NCBI GenBank assembly: GCA_022575985.1
Contig: JAKSXM010000231.1
Span: 28,682,501-28,746,500 of the forward strand
DNA: 64,000 nt
Source of the DNA: Anagrus nilaparvatae
Taxonomy: Eukaryota > Arthropoda > Insecta > Hymenoptera > Mymaridae
Direction of reading: 5' to 3'
Part shown: positions 46,358 to 55,438 of the stretch, one piece after another
Layout of the letters: each line of letters opens with the position of its first letter
How positions within the stretch are numbered: position 1 is the first letter of the stretch
Made by a program: the position numbers and the translations under genes
Notes under the pieces: generated by a model
The model's database searches: none
What the model saw: only the letters and a program-made list of their open reading frames with translations
Told to the model about the DNA's origin: nothing

Positions 46358-47037
46358 GGGTTAAATCTTTTACATTCATATTTCTATATACAGGCTTAAA
46401 GGCATGCAGGAACAAACTTACAAACACTTTCATAAAGAACAGTGTTAAAGATAATAGAAACGGCCCATTGTACACTTGTTCCTATTGTCTTATTGTTCTC
46501 ATGGCGTGTCTCTAGGTCGTTTAATTTTATATCTATATATATATATAAATTTGTCGCTTGATAGTTGTTATATATATACGTTGCATTTTGAATGAAATTT
46601 AGTACCAACACATACTTAGTATCATACAATGTATGATTTTTATTATACTATATGTTTGTAAAAGAGAAAATTTTCTTTTTTTAGGGAGTATAATGATATA
46701 GCATATGAGTAAATGGAAATTTTTTAATGAAAAGAAAGGGGTTTGTTTATATTGTAATACATATTTCTTAAATTTTAATGCGCTAGTTTATATATATCAC
46801 TTTGGAAATTAAATTTTTTACATAAATTTTAATTACTTTTCTTTTAAAGAAATTAAAATTTTTTAATAAACATTATTTAACTCCCAAAAGTAATAAAAAT
46901 AATTTATTTTTTACAAAATCTCTGAGTTCTGGTTTATTTTTAGTTACTAGTTCGGTAAATAAATACCGCCGACCGTAAAAAAATTACTAATAAATTAATG
47001 GACAGCTTTACTATATGACGTTGCTATACTAAAAATT
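45279..47037. other. AT-rich non-coding DNA with TA microsatellite
   Basis: A TA repeat of about 16 units lies at 46,320-46,351. Small frames run across it on both strands and are not genes. A TTTTCTTAG|GTACGT juxtaposition near 46,146 is a much weaker version of the 20-kb splice motif. Confidence 0.5.
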
Positions 47038-47356
47038 TATAAACGGTTTGTGTAACCACAGAATCAACGAACATGTAACATGTTCACTCATAACAGTAAT
47101 AAATCCAAAAACCGAAATTACAAGAAATTCCGAAATATATACTATCCTAAGTCCATAAACTTAAAGTAATCTAAGTTGTTATTGTGATCAGGGTCTGATC
47201 AGGCCCTGACTCCCACTTCAAATTATTCTAAGTCCCTAAATCGAAAATATTCTAAGTCCATTTCACACCCCCCCTAAAATTGTCAATTTTAACCCCCCAC
47301 CTGCCGAGCCAAACTTTTTCATATACCCCATCCAATGAACATGTTCCATGTTAAAA
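47038..47356 (+). mobile_element. Dispersed family R1, copy g (both ends present)
   Basis: It runs from CGGTTTGTGTAACCACAGAA and GAACATGTAACATGTTCAC (near 47,073) to CAATGAACATGTTCCATGTT (47,333-47,352). Inside are TAAGTCCATAAAC, a near-perfect palindrome TCAGGGTCTGA/TCAGGCCCTGA at about 47,190, CTAAGTCCCTAAATCGAAA and C-runs. It aligns part by part with copy d at 24 kb. Confidence 0.88.
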
Positions 47357-48140
47357 AGATAGTGAAACCTACGATGTTTCATTTAAAACCTCTGAAAAAA
47401 TGTAGATTACGGTATTTCCGTTTTTTGCTATCTTAATCATTATTGCTAAAATTGAGCACTATGGCTCCATAAATTAATTTCTTATGACATCTTTTTTTTC
47501 ACTAGAATTAACTAAATTCTTGATATTTTGCAGATTTTTGTATTAAACAAAAGTTTTCATGTCATAATAATTCATGTTCAGCATTTTGACTCCTACAGGA
47601 AAACTTTGCTTATCGGTTGTATACAACTTTCATTACTTTCATAATTTAGAAACCAAATGTAAGTATCTAAATTTTTGTCGCTAACTATTTTTAAACCATG
47701 GATTTATACATAAGTCGAAATGTAGAACATGAGACTTGAGAAAAATATTCATGATATCAAAAATTGGTAAAACACTGTAAACTACAATTTTTTAGAGCTT
47801 GGAAATAAGACCTTGTAGGTTTGGTGATCTTTTATTGTTTTAAAATTACAGATGCTTTACTCCCCCCCCACAATCTCGCCCATGATTTTATCAAAAAATT
47901 CGGTTTTGGCCCGTTTAGGCAACAACTGCATCGGCACAGAAACTATATAGATTCAACCGTGAAATCTTTTTTATTAGGAACCGAATATTGTCCTTGCTCG
48001 TATAGCTGAAAAGAAAGATGACTGGAACTTAAAATTCAGGTTCAATGAATTATTTTTATTTATTATGCATCTAGTAGTATATCATAAGTTATTATAATAA
48101 GTATTATATGAAACAAAAAAAAAACTTTTAAAACCTTTTA
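47357..48140. other. Non-coding DNA
   Basis: A 62-codon frame at 47,821-48,009 sits in slightly GC-richer sequence (TTACTCCCCCCCCACAATCTC), but I recognise nothing in it. No element ends are seen. Confidence 0.45.
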
Positions 48141-48144
48141 AACC

Positions 48145-48392
48145 TCTTTTGGTTTGTAAGACAACCAACGAGCATTGAACATGTTGACTTGTAACTTATA
48201 CTCCCTAATTTTTATTAAGTATACTAGAACCGAAATTATAATAAGTCCTGAAATTTGAAAGTATTATAAGTGTCAAAATCCAAGTCCATTCGACTCCCCT
48301 CCCCTAAAAACGTTAATTTTTCACCCCCCCCCCCCTCCCCCTCAAAACATGGAGATTTTTCAAATACCTCTACCAATAAAAATCTTCTATAT
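48145..48392 (+). mobile_element. Dispersed family R1, copy h
   Basis: TTGGTTTGTAAGACAACCAA and GCATTGAACATGTTGACTT open the copy. TAGAACCGAAATTATAATAA, AAGTCCATTCGACTCCCC and C-runs follow (the longest near 48,325-48,335). The right end is a diverged CCAATAAAAATCTTCTATATT at about 48,372-48,392. Confidence 0.8.
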
Positions 48393-48452
48393 TAAAAAAA
48401 AGAAGAACCTTGGCTTGGCCAACGTCCAAGATTAATTGCCGATTTAAATATC

Positions 48453-49195
48453 ACAATATAAAATCTAATATTTAAAATTATTAAATTTAAGTGTGATGGC
48501 TACTAAATTTATATTCAGCACCAAGGCAGCTCAGACTCTGTCAGTGCCATTTCTACTAAATATAAGTTTAGTACCGAGCTACTACTAAATTTTAGCGTAT
48601 TGAAAGCCAAATATAATTTAGTGCCAAGCTATCACGAAATACTAGTGTGTCGGTACTGTGCCAGATGCATATTTCAGCATCCTACTGATTGAGTACCAAC
48701 TACGACTAAATTTACGTAATATGACAACTGAAAATTTGTGATAGCCCCAAACTACTAAAACTAAGTGGTACGGCTACTAAATTTAATATTTAGTTCTAAT
48801 ATTAAAAAATTCTCTATTTATCTTTAACAATATAAAATTTAATATTTAAAATCATTAAATTAAAGTGTAATGGCTACCAAATTTATATTCAGCACCAAGG
48901 CAGCTCATACTCTGTCAGTGCCATTGCTACTAAATATAATTTTAGTACCGAGCTACTACTAAATTTTAGCGTATTGGAAACTAAATATAATTTAGTGCCA
49001 AGCTACTACGAAATACTAGTGTGTTGGTACTGTGCCAGACGCATATTTCAGCATCCTACTGATTGAGTACCAACTACGACTAAATTTACGTAATATGACA
49101 ACTGAAAATTTGTGATAGTCCCAAGCTACTAAAATTAAGTGGTACGGCTACTAAATTTAATATTTAATTCTAATATTAAAAAAAATTAATAAAAA
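48453..49195 (+). repeat. 374-bp tandem dimer with CTACTAAATTTA motifs
   Basis: The unit starting ACAATATAAAATCTAATATT at 48453 repeats from 48827, with roughly nine in ten bases alike by eye. Each copy holds several sub-motifs of the form (G)CTACTAAATTTA or ACTACGACTAAATTTACG, and the blocks TCAGCACCAAGGCAGCTCA, GTACTGTGCCAGA and TTTCAGCATCCTACTGATTG. Both copies end with GGTACGGCTACTAAATTTAA. No frame. Function unknown. Confidence 0.9.
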
Positions 49196-49234
49196 TGAAT
49201 TATTTAAATAAATATTTTTAAAAATTGTAAAAAA

Positions 49235-49680
49235 AAAGGTAAAACCAATATTCCCGTTTAACATTTCTTGGATGTTGACTACTTTTAGCCAGGCCCACTT
49301 TAAAATTTTACTATAACCCCACTATTATAAAGTTTTGAATGCAATGAGTTTTTGAAAGTTTTTTTATTTACATTATAGTAAACGAAATATTTAATTTAAA
49401 AAAAAAAAAATAAGAAAATTGAAAAAAGAAAAAAAAATCAATAAAAATGATATTCCCTCTTAAAAGTTCTATGATGTTGACTTCTCTAATATAGAGAACT
49501 AAGCCTATATCCAAATTTTTTCCTATATCCCAACTCATTTAAAATTTCGCATTTTAAAAAAAAAAATTATTTTTTTATTTAAATTTACAGCAATGAAATA
49601 TTTAATTTAAACAAAATATTAAGAAAATTACAAAAAATAAAACGATAAAAATCAACAAAAACAATATTCCCGCGTTGGGT
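49235..49680 (+). repeat. ~205-bp degenerate tandem repeat, just over two copies
   Basis: AATATTCCCGTTTAACATTT (near 49,247) recurs as GATATTCCCTCTTAAAAG (near 49,449) and AATATTCCCGCGTTGGG (near 49,663), with GATGTTGACT and GAAATATTTAATTTAAA at matching places. Periods are about 202 and 214. Confidence 0.75.
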
Positions 49681-50135
49681 CTTTTTTAAATACCCCTCCC
49701 TATATGTACTAATTTGCCACGTTAATATGTAACCTGAATTTTTGGTTCCTATTATCCTTCTTTGCAGTTATAAAAATAATGTTGAATCTCTGGTCCGCAA
49801 GTCATTGATTCTGTAAAGTATACTTTTTTAATTATTTTTACTATACGGGTTTCTAATAGAACAGCTTCTCGCATTTATTTTGCAATTTAATCTAGTCTCT
49901 GTGCAACGTAGTTGCTTCTCAAGGGGTCAACTTTAAAATAAAGCTTAAAGTTTTTAACAATCTTTCGGAGCACTGTAATTACCGGCATTTTCAATAAGGA
50001 ATCCAGTAAATTTGGGTTACTACCAGCAAATTTCCCGTAGATTTTCTAAAGCCAAAAAGCAACAAAAAAATTTTACTTTTTTTGAAAGAGGGCGACTTCT
50101 AGAGACTTTTAATGAAGATAAGCTAAATTTCTTGG
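49681..50135. other. Non-coding DNA
   Basis: No open frame or known repeat is seen; composition is slightly less AT-rich than average. Confidence 0.45.
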
Positions 50136-50387
50136 AACACTACACGCATATAAAAAATTAGTAAATATAACCAAAATAACGATTTTGTTTACTAAGTTCA
50201 GTGTGGTTAAAAGTCACTATAAATTTTCAGTAAAATTTACTAAAAAAATTTGTTTATAAAACTAAAACCTCAATTTTTTTAGTGAAATTTACTAATTTTT
50301 TGGTTATATTTACCAACATTCATTAATTTGTGTTTACTAAATTCTTTGAGGTTAATTTTACTATTCTTTTTTTTTGCGTGTAGTGTT
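50136..50387. mobile_element. MITE with AACACTACACGCA ends
   Basis: AACACTACACGCA (50136-50148) and TGCGTGTAGTGTT (50375-50387) are exact inverted repeats. The symmetry continues loosely with AAAAAATTAGTAAATATAAC opposite TTATATTTACC-type motifs; TTTACTAA recurs in both orientations. 252 bp, no frame. Target duplication not clear. Confidence 0.82.
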
Positions 50388-50614
50388 AAAGTAATTGAAC
50401 TTCAATAATCATCATCTAAAATCTAACAAAATCCTCAAAGAAATATTTTCCTGGAGTAAGATTTCGCTAAATTCCTAGTGATAATTTCTGAAGTTCAGTT
50501 TTTTTAACCTAAGAGTCCCTAAAAATCTACTAATAATACGTTCCATGACATCAAATTATAAAAAAAATGATATAAAATTTTTTTAGTGCTTTGTGGCTTC
50601 CAAAAATCTGCAAG

Positions 50615-50977
50615 CAATTAAGAAGGTTGTTTTATAACTTTTCAAAATTAAAAACATATTATTTGGTTTTGTAAATAAAATTTTCAAGAATATAAGGTAA
50701 TGATGATTTAAGTGGCTAACGGACAAAAATATCGATAAATTTTATTTACGAAATCGAAATTTAACATGGGCTCTTATGAAAGATAAGTTTTATCTCGGCA
50801 TTAAGTGATCTAGCACTCCGTATGTAACAAAAGAGTAAAACTGAATTAATCTTACCTACAATAAGAGCCCATGTTCGATTTCGACCCTACAAAACTTTTT
50901 ACTTACAAAATCTGAGCTAAACTGTATATATCTCTTTATTCTGGAAAAGTTAAAAAACAACTTCCTTAACTCAGTCG
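50615..50977. mobile_element. ~360-bp foldback element
   Basis: The outer arms TTAAGAAGGTTGTTTTATAA then CTTTTC (near 50,619) mirror GAAAAG then TTAAAAAACAACTTCCTTAA (to about 50,970). The inner arms ACATGGGCTCTTAT (50,764-50,777) and ATAAGAGCCCATGT (50,861-50,874) are exact, with TCGAAAT flanks also mirrored. No frame. Confidence 0.75.
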
Positions 50978-51415
50978 AAACTTAATTTTATTAATGCGCA
51001 GGATTTTAGAAAAATTTTTAAAAAGGCAAAACCCGTTTTTAAGGGAGACAAAAAAGAATATTTAAATAAATTTACTTGTATTTTATAGGTATGATAATCC
51101 ATAAATATTGGAGCCGAGGCAAGCACCCCTTTATGCCTCCAAAATTCCGCCCATGATTTTAATAGATTCCCCATAAAAAATATCGGTAATTACCTGTAAT
51201 GGTGAAAATATTTAAAAATTTTAATCGAATTGCATTAATTTAAGTTTATTTATAATGTTTTTAAAAATTTTGATAAACAATCATCGTCTAGTGGGTTATT
51301 TATTTTATTTTTTAAATATTTGAGCCGCTATAAAAATCGCGTATTATTGTTTTCCCCGCTCGCCCAGACTTATATTTTAACTCTATATTTATAAATAGTT
51401 TTCTTTTTTCTATAC
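50978..51415. other. AT-rich non-coding DNA
   Basis: A 67-codon minus-strand frame (50,971-51,174) overlaps the element and has no recognisable features. Nothing else is seen. Confidence 0.45.
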
Positions 51416-51419
51416 CTGA

Positions 51420-51780
51420 GTCCTACTCTAGATTCTGCTTTGAACGCCTGTCCTGTAATAGCATCTGCATTTCTTAGTAACGATAAATCCTGGTAAACTA
51501 ATTTCTGCCACTGTTAACCATACACAATCGAAGCATCGCTTTACTCGGAAATTTCACCAACTCCTGCACCAGTAACAGCAACTGCATATTTCGGTCCATT
51601 TCTTTAACTGAAACAAATTAATTAATTAAAGTTTTACTTTTACATAAACTAATAAATTAACAATTTTTTAATAACAATAAAAATTAAAAAAAATACCTAA
51701 TCCAAGCACCATATCCGCACCAGTTCAAATAAGGACAGCAACTGAACTCATCACGCGCGGTCCCTACTCAAGGGCCCTAT
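51420..51780 (-). pseudogene. Possible decayed minus-strand exon pair with repeated motif
   Basis: About 51,420-51,610 and 51,697-51,780 are GC-richer than the surroundings. Read on the minus strand they are separated by an 89-bp A/T-rich stretch that starts GTATTT (51,696) and ends TTTGTTTCAG (51,608), like a short insect intron. Both sides repeat a CAGTTGCTGT(TA)CTGGTGC-like motif, and a further weak copy lies near 51,447-51,475. One frame gives YAVAVTGAGVG and later NADAITGQAFKAESRVG, but stop codons interrupt it. I cannot name a family. It may be a relic, a non-coding RNA or chance. Confidence 0.25.
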
Positions 51781-52174
51781 GCTGCGCGCGCATAGCTTAG
51801 ATAATAAAGAGTAATATTAAGTATAATATTAAATATATAATATTAAATATAATATTTAATATAATATTAAATACATTAATATAATAAAATTAATATACAC
51901 AAAGATATGCGCGCGCAGCATGACAGCAACTGAACTCGTCACTCGAGGTCCCTACTCAAGGGCCCTATGCTGCGCGCGCAACTTAGATAATAAAGAGTAT
52001 AGTACAGATGAATATAATAAATTGTATTCAAATGCGCATTGGCATTGCAAAATTTTTTCTAAAATTAATAAATAAATAAATATAATACATACTTTACATA
52101 ATACCATATAATAATACACTATAAAATTAAGATAAATCGACTTTATAGTGCACTAAGATGTGCGCAAGCAGCAT
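51734..52174. repeat. Two MITEs with ATGCTGCGCGCGCA ends joined in tandem
   Basis: MITE 1 lies between ATGCTGCGCGCGCATA (51779-51794) and its exact reverse complement TATGCGCGCGCAGCAT (51906-51921); its core is TAATATTAAATA repeats. MITE 2 runs from ATGCTGCGCGCGCA (51967-51980) to a decayed TGTGCGCAAGCAGCAT (52159-52174). Each is preceded by a ~45-bp segment, GACAGCAACTGAACTC to TCAAGGGCCCT (51734 and 51922), so segment plus MITE is directly repeated with a 188-bp offset. Both MITEs begin their interior with CTTAGATAATAAAGAGTA. Confidence 0.88.
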
Positions 52175-52620
52175 TACGCTTTTACAATGAAGTACTAAGT
52201 TTAATAGAATTTCATGTATTCAATTTATTAATTAAAAACTATTTAATTATAATTATAAAATATTATCTAAATATTATTTTAATTTTTTTAACAGAAAGTC
52301 GGATTTTTGAAGTTAAGTTTTTACTTAATTTTATTTAAGATAACTATTAAAAGGAAATTTTTTTGTGTGAAAAAATCTTTTCCAAGAATTTACTATCAAG
52401 ATAGTCCATTATACTAAGATACAAAAAATTTTGTATTTTTTTCAAAAGTTCTTAAATTAAATTTTAAGTTTAAGCGATTTTTTCTTTAATTTTTCATATG
52501 AATTATAAAACAACAAACAATCGTAAAATATACTTTTAAAAAATACTTTCATCAAAAAATTAAACAACAATCTGCGTTATTTCATTTTGATTTCCAAGTA
52601 TAAGATTTTTCATCATAAAC
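52175..52620. other. AT-rich non-coding DNA
   Basis: Nothing recognisable. Confidence 0.5.
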
Positions 52621-52623
52621 ACC

Positions 52624-52657
52624 CACGTAAAAAGATTAAGCTTAATCTTTTTATGTG
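52624..52657. repeat. 34-bp loopless palindrome
   Basis: CACGTAAAAAGATTAAG is followed immediately by CTTAATCTTTTTATGTG, its reverse complement with one mismatch. There is no loop. It could form a cruciform, or be the collapsed ends of an inverted-repeat element. Confidence 0.9.
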
Positions 52658-52911
52658 AGCAATGAGAAGGCACCCTGAGGTTTCTCGAAAATCACAGGTC
52701 AAATATGAGCCTGATTTGAACCAAAATTTTCACGTCCAGTCCATATTTTATCTGAAAATGTTCTTAAATTCTTTTCTGCTTAGAACTTGTTTCGATAATA
52801 AATACGGTTTTTTTGGTCACTGTTCCAAAAAAAATATTTTTGCAAGCTACCCTGTACTTAGAGCAATAAAAGTAAATATTTAAAGCTAACTTTATATTCC
52901 TTTAAATAAAA
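52658..52911 (+). other. Open frame of 73 codons, not recognised
   Basis: A frame at 52,662-52,883 starts MRRHPEVSRKSQVKYEPDLN and is slightly GC-richer than its flanks in its first half. I see no domain, signal peptide or homologue. It sits between a palindrome and a repeat element, so a chance frame is likeliest. Confidence 0.15.
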
Positions 52912-53312
52912 ATCGGTTTGTGTAAACACAACCTAAATGCATAGAACATGTTTACTTCCAACGAGGACTAGGTATAATACAAATGTTACTCAACATTACA
53001 ATACAATTTTCTAATTTTATAATTTGTATTTATCATCTTGCTAGCTATTAAGATTCTAAACCCAAAATATTTTGATTCCCTAAACCTGAATTATTCTAAG
53101 TCCCTTAATCGATATTATTTCAAATCCCTAAACCTGAATTTTTTGAGTCCCTAAACCCGAATTATTCCAAGCCCATAAACCTACATTATCCTAAGTCCTT
53201 AAGCCTAGATTTTTCAAAGTCTCCTAATTATTCTAAGCCTCGTTTGACCCCCACCTTAATTTTCAAGTTCTGAAGTACCCCCTCCCTATAAGCATATTCC
53301 ATGTTAAAAAAT
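52912..53312 (+). mobile_element. Dispersed family R1, copy i (longest)
   Basis: It starts TCGGTTTGTGTAAACACAAC with GCATAGAACATGTTTACTT after it and ends near CCCTCCCTATAAGCATATTC then CATGTT at about 53,304. Between are seven to eight AGTCCCTAAACCTGAATTAT-like repeats. It is closely similar to copy e at 40.1 kb over its first 150 bases. Confidence 0.85.
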
Positions 53313-53447
53313 AAACTCGCATTTACCGATGCCGGGATTCCGGTTATTACTACCAGGTTTTGGGTTATTATTAGCCATCATTATTTACTTCTTTTAAAAG
53401 GTTGCAAATGGCACAAAACCTAAAGAAAAATTGAATGAAAACTTTTT

Positions 53448-53575
53448 AATCATGGAACATATTTATGAGGAGGAAGTACCCTGGAAATATAAAAATCAAT
53501 TTGAGCGGTCAAATGAGCCCGATTTAAAGAGGGGGGTCAAATAGAACTTAGAATAATTTCGATTTAGGTACTAAT
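53448..53575 (-). mobile_element. Dispersed family R1, copy j (short)
   Basis: The reverse-oriented copy runs from ATCATGGAACATATTTATGA through GAGGAAGTACCC, GATTTAAAGAGGGGGGTC and AACTTAGAATAATTTCGATT to TTAGGTACT. Internal repeats are few. Confidence 0.75.
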
Positions 53576-53745
53576 ATTTTTTTTGTAGTAATTTGTAGTA
53601 ATTTTACTATTAGTAGTAATTTTACAATTATTAAATTTAAAATTTATTGACATTTCACCCAGACACCCACGGTAGAGTTGCTTTTCAATAACTGTTGGTC
53701 AAGTATTCAACCAAATAGACCCTTTCTAATATCCAAAAAACCATA

Positions 53746-53816
53746 CCGCCTTTTACCCGCGCTTTGTTTGTTTCTTTGCTTTTTGAATATATTAAGCGCA
53801 AGTAAACGGGGGTAAA
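53746..53816. repeat. Solitary relative of the 5.7-6.3-kb hairpin
   Basis: CCGCCTTTTACCCGCGCTT (53747-53765) faces AAGCGCAAGTAAACGGGGG (53794-53812) around an A/T-rich loop of about 28 nt. The stem shares TTTACCCGCGCT and AGCGC..GTAAACGG with the tandem array, but the other parts of the 184-bp unit are absent, so the hairpin can occur on its own. Confidence 0.75.
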
Positions 53817-55055
53817 GTTTTTAAATATTGGAAAGTTTTTTTCTCTCCTATAGCATAAAAACTAAAGCATATTTTTCTACTTAAAAAATATTAAGAATAG
53901 TTAGATTTAAAATTTTACGAACACCAAATATAATGTACAAAGATGTGCATAATAGTACAAATTAAATAAATATTTTAATTTCATAAAATAATTGATTATA
54001 AATATATACCTATCTTAGCATAGTATCAATTAAATTACTATTAATACCAAAAATAAATTGATTAATCCAAAAAAGCATAACAAGATTGTTCATGAAATTA
54101 CAGTGATCATGTCCTACTCGATTAACGACCTAATCGACTTGACGAATTCCAACGTCCCTTTATAAAAAACGAGGGTTTCAAATATACATTTTCAATACAT
54201 GTTTGTATTTGTGTATTGGTGTAAGTCTTGTTTATATAAAAAAAATATATTATATTTCTTTTTAAAATAGTTGTAGTAGACTTGTGTGAGATGAGGTTAT
54301 ATCTATTAAGAGAAAATTCTAGGATATTTAATGGAGAGTGTCCAGTTAGTGGTTTGGGTAATAACATATATATATATATAAAATCCAATGACTCTTTTCT
54401 GCTTATCCATTTATCAAGGGATACAACTAAAGTATATATTTTTTTGTTGAAGAATTTCTTTTTACTTCTATTTCTCTTACTTTATTTATTTTTATTTTAT
54501 TAATCCTTTTTTCTACTTAATGTGATATTGACTTTCTTCTTTCTTTTTTTTTTTATTTACTTAAACGAAATACTTAAATAAAGCTTATTTAATATTTATT
54601 AAAGATAAAAATGTACCATCTAGTTATTTTAAGAATTTATTACCTAGAATTTTTTTTTCCTTCTTCATTTTTTTAATAGAAAAAAAAATTCATATTAAAA
54701 TTTGTATTAATATAAATTATGTTAATAAGTTTCTTTAAGACTATACCTACTTATTGAAAAATTCCGAAAATTGTTTTGTTAGATGTAAATTATTCAAATG
54801 CTTCAGGGCATAAATTTCAATGAAATTATTAAGGTACTTTTTATACTTAAAAAAAATATTTTCTGCGCATTATCCTGTAAAATAATTTTTACCAGTTTTG
54901 CTGCTACCGAACTATTTGGATTAAATTTAGCGGTTATAAGATTTTTATAATATTATTTGATTTTATTTAATAATTAAGTAGATTAATATCTTACTTACTT
55001 TTTGTTGCAATAATATTACATAAGTAATTTTGTCGTGATTACAAATTTTATAATA
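53817..55055. other. AT-rich non-coding DNA
   Basis: A TA repeat lies at about 54,366-54,381. Two small overlapping frames on opposite strands (54,122-54,503) are not convincing. Nothing else is seen. Confidence 0.5.
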
Positions 55056-55436
55056 CACTGTAAAAAGTAACTTTCTTACATTAACAAAAAAATTTGTAAA
55101 TATTCGATAAAAATCGTAAATTTACTGAATTTAGTATATTATCGAAAAATTCGAGAATTCTCGATTTTTTTTTGATTTTACGAAAAAAGTTGTAAATTCA
55201 CAACTATTTTTCGGAAATTTCAACTATTTTTTGTAAATTATCGAAAAAAAAAAATTTTTAATTATCAATTTTTCTTAAGGATTCACAAAAAAAAAATCGA
55301 AAATACTCGAATTTTTTGTTAATATACTAAATTTAGTATATATACGTTTTTTTTCGAATATTTACAAATTTTTTCGAAAATTTACTAATTTTTTGAAAAA
55401 ATTCTATTTTCTTTGTAAATCAATGTTTTTACAGTG
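55056..55436. mobile_element. Foldback MITE family M1, copy D
   Basis: The left end CACTGTAAAAAGTAAC (55056) is intact; the right end is eroded to GTTTTTACAGTG (to 55436). TA flanks both sides (55054-55055 and 55437-55438). The internal palindrome resembles copies A-C with deletions. 381 bp. Confidence 0.88.
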
Positions 55437-55438
55437 TA

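Noticed and set aside
46267..46629. Three overlapping frames on both strands
   Set aside because: They run through the TA microsatellite as IYIYIY and overlap each other.
51420..51610. Assignment of the AVAVTGAG-type translation to a flavin-containing dehydrogenase
   Set aside because: The resemblance covers only a few residues, stops interrupt the frame, and the motif is itself repeated nearby.
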